A DNA stretch of 40,087 nt from positions 1 through 40,087 of the forward strand of contig JAEXHR010000206.1 of assembly GCA_023449855.1 (NCBI GenBank). Reading direction: 5' to 3'. Under the pieces are notes generated by a model. It saw nothing but the letters and a program-made list of their open reading frames with translations. It had not been told where the DNA came from and ran no database searches. Every line of letters starts with the position of its first letter. The first letter of the stretch is position 1. Position numbers and translations under genes: made by a program. Source of the DNA: Pseudomonadota bacterium. GTDB lineage: Bacteria > Pseudomonadota > Alphaproteobacteria > Rhizobiales > Xanthobacteraceae. This document shows, one piece after another, positions 15,562 through 23,333 of this stretch.

Positions 15562-16973
15562 TGCGAGGCTCCCATTTTTGAGAAGCTCTTGAGCGCAGCC
15601 TTGAGATTGCTCTCCGCATCGATCAGGAAGTTGGCCGCGACAACGACGTTCTCGCCGTCCGCGACGCCTTCCGGGATTTCGACGTATCCGGCGCCTCGGC
15701 GGCCGACCTTGACGTTCCGCGGTTCGAACCGGCCTTCGCCCTTGTCGACGAACACCGTCGGATGACCGCCGGCATCGAGGACCGCACTCTCCGGCACCGA
15801 GACGACTTGGTCCGGCGTGCCGGTGTCGATAGAGGCATCGACATACATGTCGGGCATGAGGGCGAGGTCGGCGTTGTCGAGCTGGATACGAGCGCGGGCC
15901 GTGCGCGTATCCCGGTTCACCTGCGGGTAGATCACATCGATCCGTCCCGTAAACGACCGACCGGCGAGGCCGCGTGCTCTGATCGTCACGGGCTGGCCGA
16001 CAGCGACTGTACCGAGGTCGCGTTCAGCGATATCTAGCGTCGCCCAGACGACCGAGATGTCGGCGACGCGGAACAGGATATCGCCGGGCTGCGCACGCAT
16101 GCCCTCGATAGCATTGCGCTCGAGAATCACGCCGTCGCGCGGAGCGAGCCATCCGACGACGAGCGGGGCGTTGCGGCTCTGCTCCATTTCGGCAATGACG
16201 GGCTCCGGGACGTCCAGATTCATGATGCGCTGACGCGCTCCGCGACTGTAGGAGGTCTCGGCGGAGATCGTCCTGGATGAGATGGCCGCGACGAAGTCGG
16301 CGGCAGCGGACGAGATTGCCGGGCTGTAAACGTCCATGAGGCGCTGGCCTTTGCGGACGCGCGTGCCCGTCGTGACGTCGGCGACCTTCTGCACCCAGGC
16401 CTCGCTGCGCATCGAGATGACCGACACTCGCCGCTCATCGAGCTGGATGGTGCCGGGCACCCGGATCAACGCCTTGATCGAACGAAGCGATGCGGGCTCG
16501 GACTTGACGCCGGTTCGCTGGATCTTTCCCGGCGAGAGCTTGATTGCATCGTCGTCCGCATCGTCGCCGTCGTAGACCGGGATGTAGTCCATCCCCATGG
16601 AGTCCTTCTTCGGCGTGGGCGAGGTGTCGGGCAGGCCCATGGGGTTCCTGTAGTATTTGATGCGCCTTTCTCCCGCGCCGCCAGCCGTGTTCGCGACGGC
16701 CGGTGTCTCTTGCATGGAATCGTCTTCGAAGCGGACATCCTCATTGGCTTGCACCGGGCGATACGCTCGGCCGTCTGCGGTTTTCTTCGGTGTCAACGAA
16801 TAGGCTGGCCTGCCGTCGGGATCCCGATAGTAGATCGTTGCGACGGACGTCTCCGCGGCGGCGGCAACCGGAAATAAGCGGTCAAAAGGTCTCTTCGTGT
16901 CGGCGAGCACGAATGCGGCGCCAGCGGCAGCGATCAACGCTGCGGCTGCGCCTGCCGCGAACGGGCGTCTCAT
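15558..16973 (-). CDS. cusB: Copper efflux periplasmic adaptor CusB
   Basis: Membrane-fusion protein of 471 residues linking CusA to the outer membrane channel. An N-terminal membrane anchor (about 7-24) is followed by two heavy-metal-binding modules. The first, at 47-74 (YYRDPDGRPAYSLTPKK), is degenerate and lacks methionines. The second, at 106-134 (YYRNPMGLPDTSPTPKKDSM plus GMDYIPVY), is canonical. The barrel-sandwich and beta-barrel domains contain VQKVADVTTGTRVRKGQRL, LFRVADISVVWATLDIAE and VNRDTRTARARIQLDN. The start at 16973 overlaps the upstream YtkA-like gene by 4 bp. CusA follows with a 4-bp overlap, so all three are translationally coupled. Confidence 0.95.
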   Translation of the reverse strand: MRRPFAAGAAAALIAAAGAAFVLADTKRPFDRLFPVAAAAETSVATIYYRDPDGRPAYSLTPKKTADGRAYRPVQANEDVRFEDDSMQETPAVANTAGGAGERRIKYYRNPMGLPDTSPTPKKDSMGMDYIPVYDGDDADDDAIKLSPGKIQRTGVKSEPASLRSIKALIRVPGTIQLDERRVSVISMRSEAWVQKVADVTTGTRVRKGQRLMDVYSPAISSAAADFVAAISSRTISAETSYSRGARQRIMNLDVPEPVIAEMEQSRNAPLVVGWLAPRDGVILERNAIEGMRAQPGDILFRVADISVVWATLDIAERDLGTVAVGQPVTIRARGLAGRSFTGRIDVIYPQVNRDTRTARARIQLDNADLALMPDMYVDASIDTGTPDQVVSVPESAVLDAGGHPTVFVDKGEGRFEPRNVKVGRRGAGYVEIPEGVADGENVVVAANFLIDAESNLKAALKSFSKMGASQ

Positions 16974-17377
16974 TTCCGCACCGTGACGACGATCTTGTCT
17001 TCGACCGTGCCCGTTTCTCCTTGAACCTTGGCGGCGAGGGAGAATTGCCAACGTCCTGCCATACTGAGCGTCGCCTTGAAGCGGTAGCTGCCGGGCTCGG
17101 CACCGGGGAGAGGCACGATCTTCGTCGCCATTTCCTGCATGCCGTCGGGAGCCATATCCAGGCGGGTCGCGAATATGACCGCGTCCGGGACGCTCTTCCC
17201 GGTCTTCGCATTGAGGAGGCGGATGGTGATGATCCGGTCCGGGCCGGACTGAAGCTGGGCGTCGACCAGCTCGAACCTGTAGTCCTTGATATCCGCAGAG
17301 GCGGAGTTGACTGTAAAGCCGACAGCAGCAGCGGTGACCGCGATGCGGATCGCGCGCGCAAGAATATCCATAGCCAT
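16970..17377 (-). CDS. Exported YtkA/FixH-like protein of the cus operon
   Basis: Protein of 135 residues with a signal peptide (MAMDILARAIRIAVTAAAVG, cleavage near ASA-D) and a single beta-sandwich domain resembling YtkA-like (PF13115) proteins. The landmarks are YRFELVDAQLQSGPDRIITIRL, MAPDGMQEMATKIVPLPGAEPG and YRFKATLSMAGRWQFSLAAK (given in pieces). Such domains often accompany metal efflux adaptors in the periplasm. The start at 17377 has AGGA four bases upstream; the second ATG at 17371 is also possible. It overlaps cusB by 4 bp. Methionines cluster around residues 78-88, which may help copper hand-over, but this is not demonstrated. Confidence 0.8.
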   Translation of the reverse strand: MAMDILARAIRIAVTAAAVGFTVNSASADIKDYRFELVDAQLQSGPDRIITIRLLNAKTGKSVPDAVIFATRLDMAPDGMQEMATKIVPLPGAEPGSYRFKATLSMAGRWQFSLAAKVQGETGTVEDKIVVTVRK

Positions 17378-17468
17378 GTTCCTGTTCTCGATTGACCTTG
17401 CTCGCCGGAACGGCGGCATGTTCGCCCGCGCGCGACGCGCACGGAGTCCATCGGCGCTGGTGCGCCCG

Positions 17469-17822
17469 TCAGATCGAGAGTCGGGGAGGCTGGTCGGGAG
17501 GCGGCCGGTCGAGGTCGCGGGAGAACTTGTCGTTGCGCATCCCATGCACCGTCCTGGCCGGGACCCGCAGCGGCACGGCTGCCGCCAACGACGGCTTGTC
17601 GAAGGTGACCTTGAACACGCACATCGCGAGGAGCGGGCAGTCCGGGCACGCATTGCTCTGCGGCTCGTCCGGACAACAGGACATATCGGCCGGCATGCCG
17701 GCCGCTTCCATTTGAGACACGGACATCGGTTTCGCCGCCGCCGGGGACACCAGCGGCGCAGTGACGAGACCTGCGATCAGGAAGACCGCCAGAACCCGTG
17801 CGATGAGATCACGCAGCGACAT
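17469..17822 (-). CDS. Small Cys/Met-rich exported protein of the copper island
   Basis: Protein of 117 residues with an N-terminal membrane helix or signal peptide (about 5-30). A compact Cys-rich segment follows: MPADMSCCPDEPQSNACPDC continuing to PLLAMC, with Cys49, 50, 59, 62 and 68 and nearby Met residues. The C-terminal third is Pro/Arg-rich (DRPPPDQPPRLSI). The Cys spacing suits binding of a soft metal such as Cu(I), but no named family is recognised. It lies 91 bp upstream of the YtkA-like gene and 95 bp downstream of the DUF411 gene. A second protein of similar plan is encoded at 25164-25613. Confidence 0.65.
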   Translation of the reverse strand: MSLRDLIARVLAVFLIAGLVTAPLVSPAAAKPMSVSQMEAAGMPADMSCCPDEPQSNACPDCPLLAMCVFKVTFDKPSLAAAVPLRVPARTVHGMRNDKFSRDLDRPPPDQPPRLSI

Positions 17823-17917
17823 GCTGCACCATCCCACGGTGGCCGGCCGTTGAAAAGCAGAGCCAGATCAAATGTTCGCCACTGCGTTAATGGTATATGG
17901 CGCTCGGGCGAACGATG

Positions 17918-18394
17918 TCAGCCGATGCTTTTCGTGCCCACGAACCGCATGAAGGGGCGCTGCCCGCCAGCCGTGAACAGCATCACATCATAGGCCACCG
18001 GGGTGCCGCCTTCCATGCCGGGAGATCCCGCAGGCATGCCGGGCACCGCCAGTCCCAGTGCGTCGGGACGCGTTTCCAGCAGTCGCCGTATCGCTTCGGC
18101 GGGCACATGCCCCTCGATCGCGTATCCGGCAACTTCCGCCGTGTGACAGGACGACAATGCGGGCGGAACGCGGAGCCGCTTGCGGATCGCCGTGAGCTCC
18201 GACGTCTCATCGACGGTCACGGAGAAGCCGGCGCTTCGCAGGTGATCCACCCATCCCCCGCAGCAGCCGCAGTCCGGATCCTTGTGCACGTGCATGGCGG
18301 GAGTTTCGGCACGCACCGACCGCGACGGAAACATCAAGCCGGCGGCGAGCAGTGCCAATACGCCGCGGCGGGTCGGAATATCGGTCTTGAGCAT
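17918..18394 (-). CDS. DUF411 periplasmic metal-binding protein
   Basis: Protein of 158 residues with a signal sequence preceded by twin arginines (TRRGVLALLAAGLMF) and a DUF411 domain. The family motif KDPDCGCCGGWVDHL (Cys42, Cys44, Cys45) is followed by the conserved SCHTAEVAGYAIEGHVPAEA and LGLAVPGMPAGSPGME. DUF411 proteins are frequent in copper and silver resistance clusters and are thought to bind metal in the periplasm. The start at 18394 has GAGGAG upstream. It is 64 bp downstream of the OpgC gene. Confidence 0.9.
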   Translation of the reverse strand: MLKTDIPTRRGVLALLAAGLMFPSRSVRAETPAMHVHKDPDCGCCGGWVDHLRSAGFSVTVDETSELTAIRKRLRVPPALSSCHTAEVAGYAIEGHVPAEAIRRLLETRPDALGLAVPGMPAGSPGMEGGTPVAYDVMLFTAGGQRPFMRFVGTKSIG

Positions 18395-18458
18395 GGAAAA
18401 CTCCTCTTGTTGATGTTGTTGACCAGGGGCGGCATGTCGGCGTCGATCTGCTGCTCGT

Positions 18459-19622
18459 TCATCTCGCCGCTTCCTGCTGAAGGTGTCCGCTTGTTGCTGC
18501 CGGGCTTCTGGAAGCGACAGGCGCGTCCAGTCTGCGCGACCATGTCCGATAGTATGCCACAAATGTCATGAGCGAGATGCCGCCGACGCTCACGGCGACC
18601 TGTGTGATGAAGGCGTTGGACCACATTTCGAGAATGAAGTGTCCGACGAAGGACAGGAAGATGCCGACGCAGAACACTTCGAGCGAACGCTGCCCGCAGA
18701 CGACGAGCGGCCGCAGCGCACTCGATCGCAGCACGTCCCAGTCCCTGGGGACGAGCCGCACCAGGACGATCATGAAGGCGAGCAGATGAAAGATGCGGTA
18801 CGGCGCGAGATTCGTCTTGTCGTTGGGATCGAAGACGTCGATCAAAGCTGCGGGAAACATCCAGGTTGCGTCGAAGCGGATCGCGAGCGTCATCGCCATC
18901 GCGAATAGGAGATAGGCAGCGGCAAGTGCTACCACCGGACGCGACAAGACGAGCCCTTTCATCCGCTCTGCGCCGCCCATCGCCGTCCACGCTCCGATCG
19001 CAAACAGGAACTGCCACGTGAAGGGGTTGAAGTACCATTCGCCGGTTGGCCAGGCGGGAAGGTTCAGATCGTACCAGCGGCTTCCGAGATAGACGGCTGC
19101 CGAAGCTGCGAGCGCGTGATCTGGAAAGCGCCGCATGACGGCCAGTAGCGGCGGGAAGCAGGCCATCAGGACGATATAGAGCGGGAGCACATCAAGGTTC
19201 AGCGGCTTGAATTTTAGTAGCAGCCCCTGCGTGAGCGTCGTGACGGGCTGCTCGATCAGCCATTTGACGTTGAACTCGTCGAGGAGATGGGAGTGGCCCT
19301 GCTGCGCGATGAAGCCGATGGCCGCCGCATAGAACACGAACAGCAGGATATGTGCGACATAGAGCTGCCAGACCCTGCGCAGAAGCAGCGCAGTGCCCGC
19401 CAGGAAGCCCTGCACCGCCATCCGCCGCGCATAAACGAACGCCGCCGTGTATCCGGAGACGAACACGAAGATGTCCGCGGCATCGCTGAAGCCGTAATTG
19501 CGGGTGGTCAGCCAGGCGACGGCATTGTTGGGGATGTGATCGAGATAGATCGCCCAGTTGGCGAGACCGCGGAACATGTCGAGCCGCAGGTCTCTCCCTT
19601 TGTTGTCGTCCGGAACGCTCAT
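18459..19622 (-). CDS. opgC: OpgC family membrane acyltransferase within the copper island
   Basis: Multi-span inner-membrane protein of 387 residues. The N-terminal DLRLDMFRGLANWAIYLDHI and GFSDAADIFVFVSGYTAAFV are diagnostic of the OpgC domain, which succinylates osmoregulated periplasmic glucans or related polymers in characterised members. About ten membrane helices can be read. The start at 19622 has AAGGAG seven bases upstream, better than the ATG at 19667, which lies inside copD. It sits 41 bp after copD and on the same strand as all copper genes, so it is probably co-transcribed. Why an OpgC-like enzyme belongs to a copper cluster is unclear. Succinylated glucans or another anionic periplasmic polymer might buffer copper, which is inference. 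Confidence 0.88.
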   Translation of the reverse strand: MSVPDDNKGRDLRLDMFRGLANWAIYLDHIPNNAVAWLTTRNYGFSDAADIFVFVSGYTAAFVYARRMAVQGFLAGTALLLRRVWQLYVAHILLFVFYAAAIGFIAQQGHSHLLDEFNVKWLIEQPVTTLTQGLLLKFKPLNLDVLPLYIVLMACFPPLLAVMRRFPDHALAASAAVYLGSRWYDLNLPAWPTGEWYFNPFTWQFLFAIGAWTAMGGAERMKGLVLSRPVVALAAAYLLFAMAMTLAIRFDATWMFPAALIDVFDPNDKTNLAPYRIFHLLAFMIVLVRLVPRDWDVLRSSALRPLVVCGQRSLEVFCVGIFLSFVGHFILEMWSNAFITQVAVSVGGISLMTFVAYYRTWSRRLDAPVASRSPAATSGHLQQEAAR

Positions 19623-19663
19623 CGGAGTCTCCTTCGGCTTGCCTGCGGTCGGCAAGCCGTTTG

Positions 19664-20590
19664 TCATTGTCCGATTGCCGGACGGATCGTTCCAATGATG
19701 CTTACGCAGAGCAGGACGAGCAAACCGAGACCCTGCTCGCTCAGCACATGGATGCGCAATTGTCTCTTCCAGGCGTCCGTGGCGCCGGCTCGTCCGGCCG
19801 CTTCGAGCGCTGGCATCAGCCAGAACCGGTTGGTCGCCGCGAGTGCGAGCATCCCGGCGAAGCACGCCAGCTTGAACATCAATATCCATCCATAAGTGGA
19901 GGCGAACAGGCTGGAGACCGATCCGACCAGGAACCAGCTATTGACCAGTCCTGTGCCGACAAGTGTCGCCACGGCGACGTAGCCCATGCCCGAAAAACGC
20001 GTCAGCACCCCCTCGACATCGATGGTGGCGGTGCTTGTCGGTGTCTCGCGGTTGCCGAGCAGGATGACCCCGAGCGGGAGCAATCCGCCAAGCCATGCCC
20101 CGGCGGCGAGCAGATGCGCGGCGTCGGCGGTGACGTGTAGCGTGCCCTCCCAGCCCTCCTTCATCTGCGCATGGCCGGCGCCGGCGAGGGAAGCGAGCAG
20201 TCCGGCGGCGAGGAGTGCGATAAGCAGGTCGCGCCCCCTTGAGACTCTTGACGGCAGCATGACCGTGATGGCGACAAGCCCCGCCGCGACAGCCATGCGG
20301 GTCATCCACACCGCGCCGAAGCCGGTGTGGTGAACGACGGCTCCGACGACCTCGGGATCGACTACGTCCGCAAGCCCGCCGCTCATCTGGGCCACCGAAA
20401 AGGCGAACCATCCGAGACAGCCGATCAAGGCCACGACTGCCGAGCAAAACAGGACGCGTCCGCGCCAGCGGACCAGCCTCTCGGGCTCGGCGGTTGCATA
20501 GGCGTAGAGGGGAAAGAACGCCACGCCGGCAAGCGTCGTCGACGCCGCATAGTGCAGAAAGCGGGACAGGACGAGACCGAAGTCGATCAT
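19664..20590 (-). CDS. copD: Copper resistance membrane protein CopD
   Basis: Inner-membrane protein of 308 residues with about eight helices, implicated in copper uptake or transfer together with CopC. It has the usual N-terminus (MIDFGLVLSRFLHYAASTTL) and histidines at family positions: RFLHYAA, VHHTGFGAVWMTRM, GHAQMKEGWEG and ADAAHLLAAGAWLGG. The ATG overlaps the copC stop by one base (TAATG), showing tight coupling. OpgC follows 41 bp downstream. Confidence 0.93.
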   Translation of the reverse strand: MIDFGLVLSRFLHYAASTTLAGVAFFPLYAYATAEPERLVRWRGRVLFCSAVVALIGCLGWFAFSVAQMSGGLADVVDPEVVGAVVHHTGFGAVWMTRMAVAAGLVAITVMLPSRVSRGRDLLIALLAAGLLASLAGAGHAQMKEGWEGTLHVTADAAHLLAAGAWLGGLLPLGVILLGNRETPTSTATIDVEGVLTRFSGMGYVAVATLVGTGLVNSWFLVGSVSSLFASTYGWILMFKLACFAGMLALAATNRFWLMPALEAAGRAGATDAWKRQLRIHVLSEQGLGLLVLLCVSIIGTIRPAIGQ

Positions 20591-20949
20591 TACTGTGCCA
20601 CGCCGAAAGAGTAGGTGCCCTTCACCTTGTGGGTATCGTCGGACACCGCGTACCATTCGACCTTATAGTCGCCGGGAGCCAACTGGTCCTTGAGCGGAAC
20701 GATCATCATCTTCTTGTTGGACGGATCGACCGTTGCCTTGCCGGTTGCGATCTTCTTGCCCGACTGGTCCTTGAGTTCGATTCCCGAAAATTGCGGGATG
20801 ACGCTTTCATTGAACAGGATGCGGATCTGCTTGGGGGCAGCCGAAGCCTTGCCGGCGGGCGGCTCGGCAGACTGGAACTCAGGATGGGCGAGCGCGGCAC
20901 TGGAGACGAGTAGCGCAGCTGCGAATGCGGAGATGGAGATCTTCGACAT
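20590..20949 (-). CDS. copC: Periplasmic copper-binding protein CopC
   Basis: Exported protein of 119 residues with a signal peptide (MSKISISAFAAALLVSSAAL-A) and an Ig-like fold. The mature N-terminal His22 (HPEFQSAEP) plus Asp105 and His107 in SDDTHKVKG make the Cu(II) site. The Met-rich loop that gives some CopC proteins a Cu(I) site is absent, so this looks like a Cu(II)-only form. It is followed by copD with a one-base overlap. Confidence 0.94.
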   Translation of the reverse strand: MSKISISAFAAALLVSSAALAHPEFQSAEPPAGKASAAPKQIRILFNESVIPQFSGIELKDQSGKKIATGKATVDPSNKKMMIVPLKDQLAPGDYKVEWYAVSDDTHKVKGTYSFGVAQ

Positions 20950-21063
20950 CGGTTGTCCTTGATCGGAAATGGGGGCGGTTGGTTGAGGATTTCGTTTCGC
21001 GTTGAGTGCGAGATGCAGCACGGCGAAGCTCATGCTTTCGGCCGCGCCGTGATCGAGCACGAG

Positions 21064-21090
21064 GGCATCCCCCGCATGGCGGGAGATGCC
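21064..21090. other. Intercistronic hairpin between cusF-like gene and copC
   Basis: A 12-bp stem with one mismatch and a 3-nt loop (GGCATCCCCCGC, ATG, GCGGGAGATGCC) lies in the 151-bp gap before copC. No T run follows on the minus strand, so it may act as a processing or stability element or a weak terminator. Confidence 0.4.
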
Positions 21091-21100
21091 TTGAGTCGGG

Positions 21101-21403
21101 TCACTTGCTCTTCTGGAGCTTCGTGATGGCAATGCCGTCATTGCCGCGCTCGACGGTGAACTGCACCTTGTCGCCGGCCTTGACCTGCTTGAGCATGGCC
21201 GGATCCTGAACGCGGAAGACCATCGTCATGCCGTCCTCGTCCATGCCCATGCTCTTGATCGGGCCGTGCTTGAGCGTGATCTTCTTGGCGGCCTCGTCGA
21301 CCTTCTTCACTTCGCCGTTGATCATCGCGTCCTGCGCGAAACCGACCGAGGGCGTGAGAATCGAGAGTGCGACGATCGTCGCTGCGAGCTTGCTGGTGTT
21401 CAT
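21101..21403 (-). CDS. cusF: CusF-like periplasmic copper-binding protein
   Basis: Exported protein of 100 residues, signal peptide about 1-23 (cleavage near GFA-QD), and a small OB-fold CusF domain: KKITLKHGPIKSMGM, DGMTMVFRVQD and VKAGDKVQFTVER. The CusF ligands His46, Met59 and Met61 are present. The tryptophan that caps copper in E. coli CusF (Trp44, three residues before the first Met) is replaced by Glu56, and extra Met52 and Met54 precede it. It probably passes Cu(I) to CusB. It is 20 bp downstream of the cupredoxin gene. Confidence 0.88.
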   Translation of the reverse strand: MNTSKLAATIVALSILTPSVGFAQDAMINGEVKKVDEAAKKITLKHGPIKSMGMDEDGMTMVFRVQDPAMLKQVKAGDKVQFTVERGNDGIAITKLQKSK

Positions 21404-21423
21404 CTGTTCTGTCCTTTCAGTTG

Positions 21424-21915
21424 CTATTTGACGACGATGGTGCCGACCATTCCCGCTTCGCGGTGGCCGGGTATCAGGCACGCAAATTCGAACTCGCCCG
21501 CCTTGCTGAACTTCCAGACGAGATCTCCCGTCTTGTTCGGATCAAGCTTTCTGGCGTTCGGGTCGTCGTGCTCCATGTCGGGATTCTTCGCCATGGATGC
21601 TGCGTGCTTCAGATTCTCCTCGGTCGTCCCGAGGACGAATTCGTGGTCGAGCTGTCCGCCGTTGCGGAGCACGAACCTGATCTGTTCGTCCTTGCTGACC
21701 TCGATCTTCGCCGGCGCGAACAGCATCTTGCCGTTCGCTTCGGTCATGGACACCTGCACGATACGTGCGGGCTTCTTCGCATCGGCCGGCTCGCCGGTCG
21801 AATAGGTCTCCGTGTGCTGCGCATGACCGGTATGTTCGCCGGCCGCGAACGCAGCGCCGGCCGATACAAGGGCCGCGGCGACGACCGCTGCTCGCAATTC
21901 GAATAGTCGTTTCAT
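21424..21915 (-). CDS. Periplasmic cupredoxin (CopI-like)
   Basis: Exported type 1 copper protein of 163 residues with a signal peptide (about 1-24), a His-rich mature N-terminus (GEHTGHAQHTETY) and a plastocyanin-like domain. The copper ligands are His91 (QLDHEFVLG), Cys146, His151 and Met156 (ACLIPGHREAGM). An insertion of about 30 residues with MAKNPDMEHDDPNARKL separates the first ligand from the rest, as in CopI and other copper-resistance cupredoxins. It lies 32 bp downstream of copA and may accept copper or electrons from it. Confidence 0.92.
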   Translation of the reverse strand: MKRLFELRAAVVAAALVSAGAAFAAGEHTGHAQHTETYSTGEPADAKKPARIVQVSMTEANGKMLFAPAKIEVSKDEQIRFVLRNGGQLDHEFVLGTTEENLKHAASMAKNPDMEHDDPNARKLDPNKTGDLVWKFSKAGEFEFACLIPGHREAGMVGTIVVK

Positions 21916-21947
21916 GTGTCTCTCCTTCTTCACGTTCGGGCAGGGGA

Positions 21948-23333
21948 TCACATCCCCTTCATTCCCTTGTGTTTCATGGCCTTGGGCATGTCCTTGGTCG
22001 CTGCAGGCTTCCCGGCTTCCTGCCGCACGGGTGCGGTCTGTGGCGCCTCGACTTCGTAGGCCACCGTTCCCTTCGGAAACTGATAGGGGCCGGGATCGCG
22101 GTAATCGTCCCGCGCAAGTCCCTCGCGGATCTTCAAGACGGTGAACATGCCGCCCATCTCGATCGGCCCGAACTGGCCGCTGCCGGTCATCATCGGAAGC
22201 GTGTTGTCGGGTAGCGGCATCTCCATCTCGCCCATGGCCATGCCCGTCGATCCCATCGCCATTCCGTCGGGCGCGACTTTGCCGAGCGCTTTTGCGATGT
22301 CCTTCTTGGAGACGCCGATCAGGTTCACCATGTCGTGGCCCATGGCGTTCATGGTGTGATGCGACTTGTGGCAGTGGAACGCCCAGTCGCCGGGATTGTC
22401 GGCGACGAAGTCGAAGGCGCGGATCGCGCCGACCGGAATGTCGGTCGTCGTCTCGGGCCAGGCCGCGCTCTCCGGCACCCAGCCGCCATCGGTGCAACTG
22501 ACGGCGAACTTGTGTCCGTGCAGATGGATCGGATGGTTGGTCATCGTCAGATTGCCGATCCGGACGCGCACCCTGTCACCAAGGCGCACCGGAAGCACGT
22601 CGATGCCGGGAAACACGCGGCTGTTCCAGGTCCACATGTTGAAGTCGGTCATCTCGGTGACTTTCGGCAGATAGGTGCCGGGGTCGATGAGATAGCTGCT
22701 CATGATGAAGACGAAATCGCGATCCACGGGCCGGAAGCTGCGGTCGCGCGGATGCACGACGATCATCCCCATCATGCCCATCGCCATCTGGACCATCTCG
22801 TCCGAATGCGGGTGGTACATGAAGGTCCCGCTATGCTTCATCTCGAATTCGTAGACGAAGGTCTTCCCCACCGGGATGTGAGGCTGCGACAGCCCGCCAA
22901 CGCCATCCATGCCGCATGGCAGGATGACGCCGTGCCAGTGCACGGTGGTCGCCTCCGGCAGCTTGTTGGTCACGAAGATGCGGACCTTGTCGCCTTCGAC
23001 GACCTCGATGGTGGGGCCCGGCGACTGACCGTTATAGCCCCAGAGATGGGCCTTCATGCCCTCGGAGAATTCGCGCACGACGGGTTCGGCGACCAGGTGG
23101 AATTCCTTCCAGTCGCCGTTCATGCGCCACGGCAGTGTCCAGCCGTTCAGCGTGACGACGGGGTTGTAGTCCGGGCCGGAAGAAGGATGCAGCGGCGGCT
23201 GCATCGTTGTCTTCTCCATGGTCGGCGCTTCCGGGATGCTCGCGGCCTGGGCGCGTCCGGAGATCGCCGCTGCGCTGGCGAGTGCCGTCGCGGTGCCGAG
23301 GAAGTTGCGTCTGGACAGGATCGGATCGCTCAT
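21948..23333 (-). CDS. copA: Periplasmic multicopper oxidase CopA
   Basis: Tat-exported oxidase of 461 residues (SRRNFLGTATALASAAA at the N-terminus) that detoxifies Cu(I) by oxidation. All copper motifs are present: HWHG (132-135), HPHSDEM (174-180), HPIHLHGH (267-274) and HCHKSHHTMNAM (320-331, with type 1 Cys321 and axial Met331). Two Met-rich stretches, MAMGMMGM (183-190) and MAMGSTGMAMGEMEM (358-372), and the tail MPKAMKHKGMKGM suit Cu(I) binding. Its ATG overlaps the stop of the TolC-type gene by one base. The gene name is shared with the copper P-type ATPase, but this is the oxidase. Confidence 0.95.
   Translation of the reverse strand: MSDPILSRRNFLGTATALASAAAISGRAQAASIPEAPTMEKTTMQPPLHPSSGPDYNPVVTLNGWTLPWRMNGDWKEFHLVAEPVVREFSEGMKAHLWGYNGQSPGPTIEVVEGDKVRIFVTNKLPEATTVHWHGVILPCGMDGVGGLSQPHIPVGKTFVYEFEMKHSGTFMYHPHSDEMVQMAMGMMGMIVVHPRDRSFRPVDRDFVFIMSSYLIDPGTYLPKVTEMTDFNMWTWNSRVFPGIDVLPVRLGDRVRVRIGNLTMTNHPIHLHGHKFAVSCTDGGWVPESAAWPETTTDIPVGAIRAFDFVADNPGDWAFHCHKSHHTMNAMGHDMVNLIGVSKKDIAKALGKVAPDGMAMGSTGMAMGEMEMPLPDNTLPMMTGSGQFGPIEMGGMFTVLKIREGLARDDYRDPGPYQFPKGTVAYEVEAPQTAPVRQEAGKPAATKDMPKAMKHKGMKGM

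Noticed and set aside
17874..17913. GTTCGCC/GGCGAAC inverted repeat between DUF411 and the Cys-rich gene
   Set aside because: Only 7 bp with a 26-bp spacer; could be chance in GC-rich DNA.
18334..18462. 42-codon ORF beginning with an ATGA overlap at the opgC stop
   Set aside because: It runs into the DUF411 gene in another frame and has no family features; at most a coupling ORF.
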